Source: an uncultured Clostridia bacterium (lineage in GTDB: Bacteria; Bacillota; Clostridia; TANB77; CAG-508). From it: a stretch of DNA of 64,000 bases. The DNA is taken from assembly GCA_944388035.1 (NCBI GenBank), contig CALXHF010000001.1, forward strand, positions 132,248 through 196,247. Reading direction: 5' to 3'. A program made the position numbers and the translations under genes. The notes below the pieces were generated by a model. The model saw only the letters and a program-made list of their open reading frames with translations. It did not search any database and was not told the DNA's origin. Shown here in pieces: positions 1 through 8,736 of this stretch. The first letter of the stretch is position 1, and every line of letters begins with the position of its first letter.

Positions 1-165
1 AATCCAAAAGCAGAAGGAGGCCTTGCTTGGAATGATAAAGATGTAGGAATTGACTGGCCTTTTGGAGATTTAAAGCAAGAAGATTTATTAACATCTGAAA
101 AAGATGCTAAATGGCCTTCATTAGAAACTTTAAGAAAAACAGATTTATTTAAAGATTTAAAATAA
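1..165 (+). CDS. rfbC: dTDP-4-dehydrorhamnose 3,5-epimerase, C-terminal end (partial)
   Basis: Only the last 54 codons are inside the window; the 5' part lies upstream. The frame reads to TAA at 163-165. The tail contains GIDWPFGD and LLTSEKDAKWPSLE, which match the usual RfbC ending in which a conserved SEKD precedes a short helix. RfbC epimerises dTDP-4-keto-6-deoxyglucose at C3 and C5 during dTDP-L-rhamnose synthesis. The next gene, 50 bases downstream, encodes the preceding enzyme of the same pathway, which supports the call. Confidence 0.85.
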   Translation, partial: NPKAEGGLAWNDKDVGIDWPFGDLKQEDLLTSEKDAKWPSLETLRKTDLFKDLK

Positions 166-214
166 TAAATAGAAAAGTAAATAAGAAAATAAAAAAAGGA
201 GAGGAAAAGGAAAG

Positions 215-1183
215 ATGAGCAAAAATATATTGGTAACAGGAGCAGCAGGTTTTATAGGAGCAAATTTTGCAGAATATTTTGTAAATAAACATCCAGAATA
301 CAATGTAGTAGTTGTAGATAAATTAACATATGCAGGAAATATGGATAATTTAAGAAATGTAATAGATAAAATAAAATTTGAACAAGCAGATATATGTGAT
401 TTTAAAAAAATGAAAGAAGTATTTGATAAATATGATATAAACGGAGTAATCCATTTTGCAGCAGAATCACATGTTGATAATAGTATTAAAACACCATTTG
501 TGTTTACAAAAACAAATGTACTTGGAACACATACATTATTAGAAACAGCAAAACAAAAATGGGGAGAAGGTTCTGAAAATAAATTTGTACATATTTCAAC
601 AGATGAAGTTTATGGAGCATTAGGAGAAGAAGGATATTTTACAGAAAAATCAGAAATAAATCCAAGTAGCCCATATTCAGCATCAAAAGCAAGTTCAGAT
701 TTAATTGCATTTGCATATCATACAACATATAAAATGAATGTAAATGTAACAAACTGTTCAAATAATTATGGACCATATCAACATAATGAAAAATTAATAC
801 CACATATGATTAAATTAGCATTAAACGATGAAAAACTACCTGTATATGGAACAGGAAAAAATATAAGAGATTGGTTATATGTAGAAGACCATTGTGAAGC
901 AATAGATATGGTATTCCATAAAGGAGTTGCAGGAGAAAGATATAATATAGGTGGTCATAATGAAAAAAGAAATATAGATATAGTAAAATTAATATTAAAA
1001 AGACTAGGAAAATCAGAAGATTTAATAGAATATGTAGAAGATAGAAAAGGACATGACTATAGATATGCAATAGATCCTAGTAAAATAAAGAAAGAACTTG
1101 GTTGGTATCCAAAAACAAAATTTGAAGACGGAATAGTAAAAACAATAGATTGGTATTTAGCGAATCCAGAATGGTTAAAATAA
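215..1183 (+). CDS. rfbB: dTDP-glucose 4,6-dehydratase
   Basis: This 322-residue protein is an extended short-chain dehydrogenase. It has an N-terminal Rossmann motif GAAGFIGANF (about residues 9-18), the family signature STDEVYG near residue 129, and a YxxxK catalytic pair in SPYSASKASSD near residue 153. It converts dTDP-glucose to dTDP-4-keto-6-deoxyglucose, the second step of dTDP-rhamnose synthesis, in the cytoplasm. Length is normal for RfbB. A strong purine-rich ribosome site (AGGAGAGG) precedes the ATG. It lies directly after rfbC and before glycosyltransferase genes, so the rhamnose is probably used for a surface polysaccharide. Confidence 0.95.
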   Translation: MSKNILVTGAAGFIGANFAEYFVNKHPEYNVVVVDKLTYAGNMDNLRNVIDKIKFEQADICDFKKMKEVFDKYDINGVIHFAAESHVDNSIKTPFVFTKTNVLGTHTLLETAKQKWGEGSENKFVHISTDEVYGALGEEGYFTEKSEINPSSPYSASKASSDLIAFAYHTTYKMNVNVTNCSNNYGPYQHNEKLIPHMIKLALNDEKLPVYGTGKNIRDWLYVEDHCEAIDMVFHKGVAGERYNIGGHNEKRNIDIVKLILKRLGKSEDLIEYVEDRKGHDYRYAIDPSKIKKELGWYPKTKFEDGIVKTIDWYLANPEWLK

Positions 1184-1203
1184 AAAAAGAAAGAGGAATT
1201 TTT

Positions 1204-2334
1204 GTGAAAAAAATAATATTTGGTATAACTAGTTTAACATTAGGCGGAGCAGAAAGAGTATTAATTGATGTGGCAAATGAACTTTGTAATAAGTATGATA
1301 TAACAATATTTACTATATATGGTAATGGAGATTTAGAACAAGAGCTAAATTCTAGAATTAAGATAAAAAGTTTGTATGATAAAAGATATTCGGAATTAAG
1401 TACATTTCAAAAAAAGATATTACCAATAAAAATTATGCTTAATAATAAAAAAATATATAAAAAGAATATTGAAGGCGATTATATTGCGCAAATATCTTTT
1501 TTAGAAGGAGCTATTACTAGATTATTTTCTATAAAAAACAAGGTAAACAAAAATTGTAAAAAAATATCTTGGATACATAATGATATATCAAAAGTTTTTG
1601 GAAAGAGTATAAAAGCGAAAATAAAAATAAAATATGATAGAAAAATCTATAAAAGATATGATAAACTAGTATTTGTTAGTAATGATAATTTAAAAGCTTT
1701 TGAAAAAAAATATCCAGAAATAAAAGAAAATGAAAAAGAAGTTATATATAATTATATAGATGCAAAAAGAATTTTAAATTTAGCAAAAAAAGATGAAGAA
1801 TATGGTAACAGATTTAATAAAAACGAAACTAATTTAGTACAAGTATCAAGACTAGTTGAGCAAAAAGCAATAGAAAGATTAATAGATGTACATAAAAGAC
1901 TTGTAAGTAGCAAATATAAACATAATATTTTTATAATAGGAGAAGGACCTTTAGAAGAAAAATTAAGAGAGAAAATAAAAAAAGAAAAAGTACAAAAGTC
2001 TTTTATATTGCTAGGAGCTAAAAAAAATCCATATCCGTATATGGAAAATGCAACTGCTAATATTCTTTTTTCAAATTACGAAGGATACCCAATGGTAATA
2101 GAAGAAGCGAAAATTCTAAATAAATATATAGCCATAACAGATACAGCTGCAAGAGAAACTTTGACAAATTATGAAAAAAACAGTATAATTGTTCAAAACA
2201 ACGAAGAAGGGATAGAAAAAGCAATAAAACATATTGTCGATAAAAAAGAAAATTTGTATTCTAAAACAGATGAAGATACTAATTATGACAATAAATCTAT
2301 AATAAACAAAATAATAAATCTTATAGGAGAATAA
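1204..2334 (+). CDS. glycosyltransferase family 4
   Basis: The protein is about 376 residues from the GTG at 1204; a more upstream in-frame start exists but overlaps rfbB and lacks a better ribosome site. The N terminus, FGITSLTLGGAERVL, is the typical GT4 acceptor-side glycine loop. The C-terminal half has VSRLVEQKAIERLI and the nucleotide-sugar part EGYPMVIEEA with the family's E(x7)E-type arrangement. It probably transfers a sugar from an NDP donor to a lipid-linked glycan in the cytoplasm. The exact sugar cannot be read from the sequence. It is followed two bases later by a GT2 gene, so the two are co-translated. Confidence 0.85.
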   Translation: MKKIIFGITSLTLGGAERVLIDVANELCNKYDITIFTIYGNGDLEQELNSRIKIKSLYDKRYSELSTFQKKILPIKIMLNNKKIYKKNIEGDYIAQISFLEGAITRLFSIKNKVNKNCKKISWIHNDISKVFGKSIKAKIKIKYDRKIYKRYDKLVFVSNDNLKAFEKKYPEIKENEKEVIYNYIDAKRILNLAKKDEEYGNRFNKNETNLVQVSRLVEQKAIERLIDVHKRLVSSKYKHNIFIIGEGPLEEKLREKIKKEKVQKSFILLGAKKNPYPYMENATANILFSNYEGYPMVIEEAKILNKYIAITDTAARETLTNYEKNSIIVQNNEEGIEKAIKHIVDKKENLYSKTDEDTNYDNKSIINKIINLIGE

Positions 2335-2336
2335 AA

Positions 2337-3227
2337 TTGAAAATATCAATATTAACACCAACATTTAATAGAGGTAAATTGTTAAAAAGACTTTATGATA
2401 GTATAAAAAATAATATTACTACTTGTAAATGTAGTGTAGAATGGCTTATAATGGATGATGGTTCAACAGATGATACTAAAAAAATTATAGAAAAATACAA
2501 AGAAGAACAAATTGTTGATATCAGGTATTATTACCAAGAAAATAAAGGAAAGATGGAAGCAATAAATAATCTTGTACCAAAGGTAAAAGGAGATTATATT
2601 GTCGAATGTGACTCTGATGATTATTTTACTAATAATGCACTTTCAATTATAGAAGATAGTATAAAAGAAGTTAATAATAAAAATGATATATATGCATTTG
2701 TATTTCTTAAATATGATCAAGATGGTAATAATATGGGGAACAACTTTAAAGAAGATAAATATAAAAGTAAAATGTTTGATTTATACTTTAAAGAAAATGT
2801 ATATGGTGAAAAAGCCTTGGTTTTTAATTCAGAAATAAGGAAAAAATATAAATATGAATTAGAAAACGGTGAAAAATTTGTTACAGAAGCAAGATTGCAT
2901 CATAAAATGGATTTAAAATATGATGTTGAGTGTTTTAATAAGCCTATTATGATATGTGAATATAAAAAAGATGGATATACAATAAATATACAAAAAATAT
3001 ACAAAGAAAATCCATTTGGATATTATGAATATTTTAAAGAAATTTTAAATTTAAATTTAAAAAATGTTAAATTTAAAAAATTAATGTATATATATAAACA
3101 TTATATTTTATTTTCAGTATTAACAAAGAAAAAAAATATATTGAAAAATGTAAAGGGGCTAAAAAATAAGATAGCTATAGCAATTTTATTTTTGCCAGGG
3201 AAAATTATGACTAAAAAAAGGTTTTGA
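2337..3227 (+). CDS. glycosyltransferase family 2
   Basis: This 296-residue GT-A fold protein starts at TTG 2337, two bases after the preceding stop. The N terminus ISILTPTFNRGKLLKRLYDS, the WLIMDDGSTDDT block and the DxD-like ECDSDD motif (about residue 97) are the standard GT2 nucleotide and metal-binding elements. There is no membrane segment. It probably adds one sugar residue to the polymer made by this cluster; donor and acceptor are unknown. Confidence 0.88.
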   Translation: MKISILTPTFNRGKLLKRLYDSIKNNITTCKCSVEWLIMDDGSTDDTKKIIEKYKEEQIVDIRYYYQENKGKMEAINNLVPKVKGDYIVECDSDDYFTNNALSIIEDSIKEVNNKNDIYAFVFLKYDQDGNNMGNNFKEDKYKSKMFDLYFKENVYGEKALVFNSEIRKKYKYELENGEKFVTEARLHHKMDLKYDVECFNKPIMICEYKKDGYTINIQKIYKENPFGYYEYFKEILNLNLKNVKFKKLMYIYKHYILFSVLTKKKNILKNVKGLKNKIAIAILFLPGKIMTKKRF

Positions 3228-3248
3228 AATAAAGAAAGGTGTAAAAAT

Positions 3249-3986
3249 ATGCAAGAAAAAAATGTTAGAATAGAAGTAGAACACGTTTATAAAGATTTTA
3301 ATATTTATTTTGATAAAGCAAATAGTTTAAAAGAAAAAATTCTTTTTTGGAATAGAAATAAAAAAGAAAAAAGAGAAGTATTAAAAGATATAAATTTACA
3401 AATTAGAGATGGAGAAGCAGTGGCGTTAATTGGAGTAAATGGAAGCGGAAAGTCTACATTATTAAAGTTGATGACAAAAATTATCTATCCAGATAAAGGA
3501 AAAATAGAAACATATGGGAAGTTGACTTCTCTTTTAGAGCTAGGAGCTGGTTTTCATCCGGATTTTTCAGGAAGAGAAAATATATATTTTAATGCATCTA
3601 TATTTGGCTTAACTAAAAAGCAAATAGATGAAAGATTACAAGATATAATAGACTTTTCAGAATTGGGTTCTTACATAGATAATCCTGTAAGGACATATTC
3701 ATCTGGTATGTATATGAGATTAGCATTTGCTGTAGCAATAAATGTAGATGCAGACATTTTATTAGTCGATGAAATATTGGCAGTAGGAGACCAACACTTC
3801 CAAGATAAATGTATAAATAAAATGAAAGAGTTAAAAAAAGAAGGAAAAACAATGGTTTTTGTAACTCATAGTATGAATACTGTAAAAGAATTTTGTACAA
3901 GGGCAGTATGGCTAGATAAAGGAATTGTTAGAATGGATGGAGAGCCTAATGAAGTAATAGAAGAATATTTGAAGGAGACTTTATAA
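3249..3986 (+). CDS. polysaccharide ABC exporter, ATP-binding subunit (Wzt/TagH type)
   Basis: The 245-residue ATPase has Walker A GVNGSGKST (about residue 62), the signature YSSGMYMRLAFA (about residue 150) and Walker B ILLVDEILAVGD. An N-terminal extension and the LLELGAGFHPDFSGREN stretch are typical of exporters of O-antigen or teichoic-acid polymers. It lacks the C-terminal carbohydrate-binding domain of long Wzt proteins, so it resembles the short type. It overlaps the permease gene by one base (stop and start share an A), which signals translational coupling and a two-gene transporter. Confidence 0.9.
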   Translation: MQEKNVRIEVEHVYKDFNIYFDKANSLKEKILFWNRNKKEKREVLKDINLQIRDGEAVALIGVNGSGKSTLLKLMTKIIYPDKGKIETYGKLTSLLELGAGFHPDFSGRENIYFNASIFGLTKKQIDERLQDIIDFSELGSYIDNPVRTYSSGMYMRLAFAVAINVDADILLVDEILAVGDQHFQDKCINKMKELKKEGKTMVFVTHSMNTVKEFCTRAVWLDKGIVRMDGEPNEVIEEYLKETL

Positions 3987-4759
3987 TGAATATAGTAAAA
4001 AATTTATATAAATATAGAGAGTTGTTGAAAACAAATACTAAAAAAGACGTTGGAGGAAAATATAAAAATTCTTTTTTAGGAATTTTGTGGTCATTTATAA
4101 ATCCACTTTTACAGATAGCAGTGTATGCATTAGTATTTCAAGTAATACTAAAAAGTAATATAGAAAATTATGCTGTATATTTATGTTGTGCTTTAATTCC
4201 TTGGCAATATTTTAATAGTATTGTAATTAGAGGAGCAGGAGTAATAATTGATAATGGAAATATAATTAAAAAAGTGTATTTCCCAAGAGAGATATTGCCA
4301 ATATCAGTAGTTACGAGTGAAGCTATAAACTTTTTAATTTCTACAATAATTATAGTTATATTTGTTTTGGTAAGTGGTCTTGGAATAAATATAAACTGGT
4401 TATGGTATTTTCTAATTTTTGCAATACAATATATAGTATCTATTGGAATAGCTTTGATTTTTTCAAGCTTAACTGTATATTTTAGAGATTTATTACATCT
4501 ATTAGGTGTTTTTATGCAATTACTATTTTATGCAACACCTATTGTATATTCAATAAGTGATGTACCAGCATCAATAAGTTGGCTATTAAAATTGAACCCA
4601 ATGACATATTTGATAGATGGTTATAGATCTATTTTCTATAATGCTACTATGCCAAATTTTGAAGGGTTATTAATAGTATTTATAATGGGTATAGTTTTAT
4701 GTGTAATAGGATATTTATTATTTAATAAATTACAAAAGAGATTTGCGGAAGAATTATAG
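3986..4759 (+). CDS. polysaccharide ABC exporter, permease subunit (Wzm/TagG type)
   Basis: The 257-residue protein is an ABC-2 type permease with about six hydrophobic segments. The motif GILWSFINPLLQ near residue 32 is the classic beginning of Wzm/TagG permeases, and the LNPMTYLIDGYRSIFY block near residue 205 is a second family hallmark. It should form the membrane channel for export of a lipid-linked polysaccharide with the ATPase encoded just upstream. Confidence 0.9.
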   Translation: MNIVKNLYKYRELLKTNTKKDVGGKYKNSFLGILWSFINPLLQIAVYALVFQVILKSNIENYAVYLCCALIPWQYFNSIVIRGAGVIIDNGNIIKKVYFPREILPISVVTSEAINFLISTIIIVIFVLVSGLGININWLWYFLIFAIQYIVSIGIALIFSSLTVYFRDLLHLLGVFMQLLFYATPIVYSISDVPASISWLLKLNPMTYLIDGYRSIFYNATMPNFEGLLIVFIMGIVLCVIGYLLFNKLQKRFAEEL

Positions 4760-4825
4760 AAGAATTATTAAAAAAATTAATTAATATTTATAATAATAAA
4801 AAATGTATAAATGAAAGGAAAAAAA

Positions 4826-5770
4826 ATGAAAAAGATTAGTATTATAATTCCAGCATATAACGAAGAAGAATCTCTACCATTATTATATGATAGATTAAAA
4901 AAATTAATGGATGATATGAAAGATTATGAATTTGAAATATTATTTGTAAATGATGGAAGTAAAGATAAAACAATAGAAATAATAAAAGATTTCAGAAGTA
5001 AAGATGAAAGAATTTGCTATGTTGATTTTTCAAGGAATTTTGGAAAAGAGATAGCAATGATAGCAGGTCTTGATTATGCAACAGGTGATTGTGTAATATT
5101 TATGGATGCAGACCTTCAAGACCCACCAGAATTAATACCAGAATTAGTAAAATACTGGGAAGAAGGATATGATGATGTATATGCTAAAAGACGTTCAAGA
5201 AAAGGAGAAACATGGCTTAAAAAGTTCACATCAAAAATGTACTATAGAGTATTACAACATCTAACAAAAGTAGAAATACAAGAAGATACAGGAGATTTTA
5301 GATTACTTGATAGAAGATGTGTAAATGCACTAAAAAAACTTCGTGAATCACAAAGAAATACAAAATCAATGTTTAGTTGGATAGGATATAAGAAAAAAGA
5401 AGTGTTATATGATAGAGACCCAAGAATTGCTGGAACAACTAAGTGGAATTATAAGAAATTAATAGACTTAGCAATAGATGGAATAACATCTTTTACAACA
5501 TCACCATTAAGATTAGCTACATATGTTGCAATTCCAACATTTATTGTATTATTTGTATACTTTGTATATGTAATAATAAAATGTTTTGTCATACACCAAG
5601 CAATACAAGCGTTTCAAGCAATTATTTTACTTATATTATTCTTTTCTGGAATACAAATATTATTATTTGGAATAATAGGTGAATATTTAGGTAGAATATT
5701 TAATGAAACTAAAAATAGACCTTTATATTTAGTAAATGAATATAACGGAAAAAAAGAAATGAACGGTTAA
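4826..5770 (+). CDS. membrane-anchored glycosyltransferase family 2 (GtrB/DPM-like)
   Basis: About 314 residues from ATG 4826, chosen because AAAGGA lies just before it; an upstream ATG at 4811 has no good ribosome site. The N terminus ISIIIPAYNEEESLPLLYD and the FMDADLQDPPELI metal-binding motif mark the polyprenyl-phosphate glycosyltransferase branch of GT2. Two hydrophobic segments lie in the last 90 residues. Such enzymes load a sugar from an NDP donor onto undecaprenyl phosphate. The next gene is a GtrA-type protein, the usual flippase partner, so the pair probably decorates a surface glycan outside the membrane. Confidence 0.88.
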   Translation: MKKISIIIPAYNEEESLPLLYDRLKKLMDDMKDYEFEILFVNDGSKDKTIEIIKDFRSKDERICYVDFSRNFGKEIAMIAGLDYATGDCVIFMDADLQDPPELIPELVKYWEEGYDDVYAKRRSRKGETWLKKFTSKMYYRVLQHLTKVEIQEDTGDFRLLDRRCVNALKKLRESQRNTKSMFSWIGYKKKEVLYDRDPRIAGTTKWNYKKLIDLAIDGITSFTTSPLRLATYVAIPTFIVLFVYFVYVIIKCFVIHQAIQAFQAIILLILFFSGIQILLFGIIGEYLGRIFNETKNRPLYLVNEYNGKKEMNG

Positions 5771-5793
5771 AAAATAAAGAGGAATAATTTTAA

Positions 5794-6285
5794 ATGGAAA
5801 AATTAAATAAACTAAAAGAAGTAGATTGGAAACATTTAAAGTGGAAAGATATAAAAGATTTATATTTTGAATTTAAAGAGATAATAAACTATTTAGTATT
5901 TGGTGTACTTGCAATGGTGGTTAATTTTGTATCTTATTATATATTTGCAAGGCTAATACATATAGACGAAGTAGTAAGTAGTGGCTTATCTTGGTTTTGT
6001 TCAGTATTGTTTGCATATATAACAAATAAATTATTTGTATTTGATAGTAAAACAGAAGGAAAAAAAGGATTATTAAAAGAAGCAATTTCGTTTTTCTTAG
6101 CAAGAATAGTATCTGGAATACTTTGTGATGTTGGAACATTTGCTTTAATGGTAAAAGTATTACATATAAACGACATTATTTCTAAAGTAGTAACACAAGT
6201 AATGGTAGTTATTATGAATTATGTATTTAGTAAATTTATTGTTTTTAAGAAAAAAGAAGAAAATAAAATTTTAACAAAAAAATGA
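5794..6285 (+). CDS. GtrA family membrane protein
   Basis: The 163-residue protein has a charged N-terminal region and then four hydrophobic segments, including YLVFGVLAMVVNFVSYYIFA. The spacing and the YITNKLFVFDS motif are typical of GtrA proteins, which are thought to flip polyprenyl-phosphate-linked sugars. Its position 23 bases after a GtrB-like gene supports this. After it, about 270 bases up to the next start contain only AT-rich sequence with a few short inverted repeats. Confidence 0.87.
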   Translation: MEKLNKLKEVDWKHLKWKDIKDLYFEFKEIINYLVFGVLAMVVNFVSYYIFARLIHIDEVVSSGLSWFCSVLFAYITNKLFVFDSKTEGKKGLLKEAISFFLARIVSGILCDVGTFALMVKVLHINDIISKVVTQVMVVIMNYVFSKFIVFKKKEENKILTKK

Positions 6286-6558
6286 TTTATGTTCTTTATG
6301 TGAAAAATATGTAAAATATGTAAATTATAATAAAAGTTCTTGCAAAAATCGAAAAATTGGAGTAATATATAGTTACTTCAATTTATTTTTGTCTTGAAGT
6401 AATTTATTCGGAAAAATTAGATCGAAAAATTCCAAAAAGTTAAAAAAAGAAAAACAAATTTAAAAAATTATTTAGTAAAGTATATAAAATTTCTACTTTA
6501 CCTTATAAGTTATTTGACTATAATAGTAAAAATAATTATAATAAAAGGAGGAAAAATA

Positions 6559-7524
6559 TTGAATAAGAAAAAAAGAGAGAATAATAAAATACATGATAGC
6601 ATTATAAAAGATGTATTAGAAGAAAAGAAAGAGTTTAGAGATTTTATAAGAACTTTTTATAATATAGAAGTAGAAGAAGAAAAATTGGAATTACAAAATA
6701 AAGAATATAGAACAAGGTTTGGCTTAAGAACTAGATATATAGATGTGTTATATAAGATAAAAGGAGAAGAAACATATATAATATTAGAACATCAAAGTAC
6801 AGTTGATTATGCAATGAGTGAAAGAATAGGAGAATATTGTTTAGCAGTAGTAAGAAGTAGAAGAAGATATATGTTGAGGAGTAGAAATAGAATAGCACCA
6901 TTAGTATATGCAATAGTATTATCAACAGCTAAAAGAGTATGGGATGCAACAAGAACAATAAAACAAGATGAAGGAAACTTGTATAAATTGCCAGCACAAA
7001 AATATCCAGAATATGAAGTGATAGATATAAATGATTATAAAATAGAATATTTATTAAATTTAAGAACAGGTTTAGGAATAATACTAGCATTTGAGAAAAT
7101 AAAAACAAAAGAAGATTTTACATATATAATAGAAAGTTTAAAGAGAAGAGAAATAAACAAAAGAGAAAGAAGAGCAGTGGAGTTAATTGTAGAACATTTA
7201 GAAGAAGAAATATCAATATTAACAAATAAATTACCAGAAGAAAAAATAGAAGAAATGAGAGAAGAATTATTAAAAATAATAATGAAAGAAGGTGATTTTA
7301 TAATGATGAATTTTACGAAAGCATTTGTAAAAATAGTGCAAGAAGAAGGAAAGAAAGCAAGGAAAGAAGCGATAAAAGAAGGAAGAAAAGAAGGAAGAAA
7401 AGAAGGAAGAAAATTAGGAGAACAAAATATAATAAAATCATTATTTAGAAGTAAAATGTCTGCTAAAGAAATATCAGATAGGACAGGAATAGATTTAAGT
7501 GAAATTTTGAGAATTGTAAAATAA
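6559..7524 (+). CDS. Rpn/YhgA-like PD-(D/E)XK nuclease family (putative transposase type)
   Basis: Translation probably starts at TTG 6559, eight bases after AAGGAGG, giving about 321 residues. The N-terminal half carries a PD-(D/E)XK-like core with RYIDVLYKI and EETYIILEHQST, the acidic strand followed by an (E)xHQ motif, as in recombination-promoting nuclease (Rpn) proteins. The C-terminal tail has an EGRKEGRKEGRK tandem repeat of short charged units and then a small helix-turn-helix-like end, as is common in this family. The native role of Rpn proteins is unclear; DNA cleavage is known for the family, and anti-phage roles have been proposed. A second member lies at 14618-15514. Confidence 0.8.
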   Translation: MNKKKRENNKIHDSIIKDVLEEKKEFRDFIRTFYNIEVEEEKLELQNKEYRTRFGLRTRYIDVLYKIKGEETYIILEHQSTVDYAMSERIGEYCLAVVRSRRRYMLRSRNRIAPLVYAIVLSTAKRVWDATRTIKQDEGNLYKLPAQKYPEYEVIDINDYKIEYLLNLRTGLGIILAFEKIKTKEDFTYIIESLKRREINKRERRAVELIVEHLEEEISILTNKLPEEKIEEMREELLKIIMKEGDFIMMNFTKAFVKIVQEEGKKARKEAIKEGRKEGRKEGRKLGEQNIIKSLFRSKMSAKEISDRTGIDLSEILRIVK

Positions 7525-7575
7525 TAAGAATTATAAAAAAGTTTTTGGTTAAAATAAATTTTGGGAGGAAAGCAT

Positions 7576-8575
7576 ATGTTTAAACCAAAAGCTATTTTTT
7601 TTGAAAGAGATATTTTAAATTATGATTTAGGCAAGGAATTAATGGAAAAATACAAAGATATTCCAAAAGTAGAAATAGAAAATCATAATAATATTGAAAA
7701 GATGAGAAAAAAAGAAAATAAAGATTTTATTGATATGAAAAGAAATTTAATTATAGGAGTTAGAAAAACACATAAATTTGTAGAAAATCATAAAACATCA
7801 GATTTTTTAGTTCCTTATACTTCATCACGGGTGTACAGCAGCTTGTATGTATTGTTATTTAGTTTGTAATTATAATAAATGTAGTTATTTAAGATTATTT
7901 GTAAATAGAGAGCAAATGCTAGATAAAATAATAAAAGTTGCAAGAGAGAACGAAAAAGAACTTACTTTTGAAATTGGAAGTAATAGTGATCTAATTTTAG
8001 AAAATAGTATTACAAATAATTTAGTTTGGACAATTGAAAATTTTAAAGAAAGTAAAAAAGGAAAAATCACATTTCCAACTAAATTTGATATGGTTGATGA
8101 TATTTTAGGCTTAGACCATAAGGGAAAAGTAATAATAAGGATGAGTGTTAACCCAGAATATATTATAAATAGAGTGGAATTTGGTACATCCAGATTAGAT
8201 AAAAGAATAGAAGCAATAAATAAATTAAAAGAAGCAGGATATAGAGTTGGTATATTAATAGCACCAGTTATTTTTGTCGATAATTGGAAAGAACTATATT
8301 TAGAATTAATTAAAATATTAGATAGCAAATTATCTAAAAAAGTAAAACAAGACACTTTTTTTGAAATTATTTTTATGACATATAGTTATGTCCATACTAA
8401 AATAAACGAAGAAGCTTTTCCAAATGCTATAAATTTATATGATAAAAACATTATGAAAGGTTCTGGAAGAGGAAAATATAGATATAAAGAAGATATTAGA
8501 AAAGAAGGTGAAATATTTTTTAGAGAACAAATGAGCAAGTATTTTCCTAATAATAAAATAGAATATATAGTTTAG
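7576..8575 (+). CDS. splB: spore photoproduct lyase-like radical SAM protein, read through a +1 frameshift
   Basis: Two reading frames join into one protein of about 332 residues if a single C at 7828 is skipped. In the joined frame the sequence continues SSGCTAACMYCYL, which gives the radical SAM cluster motif CxxxCxxC (Cys 86, 90 and 93). Without the shift the frame stops at 7869. Downstream, the protein contains the TFEIGSNSDL, FPTKFD and RMSVNPEYIINRVE blocks expected of SPL. Family enzymes repair the thymine dimer (spore photoproduct) in germinating spores. ATG 7576 follows GGGAGG. The frameshift site is an in-frame CGG directly before GG, as in four other genes of the window. It could also be a pseudogene, but the full downstream frame is intact. 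Confidence 0.78.
7828..7831 (+). other. CGG +1 frameshift site in splB-like gene
   Basis: In the zero frame the codons are TCA TCA CGG GTG. Skipping the C gives TCA TCA GGG TGT. The glycine then lands immediately before the first cluster cysteine, where SPL proteins normally have a glycine. Confidence 0.75.
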
Positions 8576-8736
8576 TTCGATTTAAAAGTAGATTCTTTAT
8601 TTAATTGTTACAAAAATATTTCTTTTTCGTTACAAAATTGAAAATTTATTGAAAAAATCCACAGAATGTGATAATTTATTTACAGAGTGTTCCTGTAAAC
8701 AGAGGAATAAATTTACAAATGAAAGGAAGATTAAAG

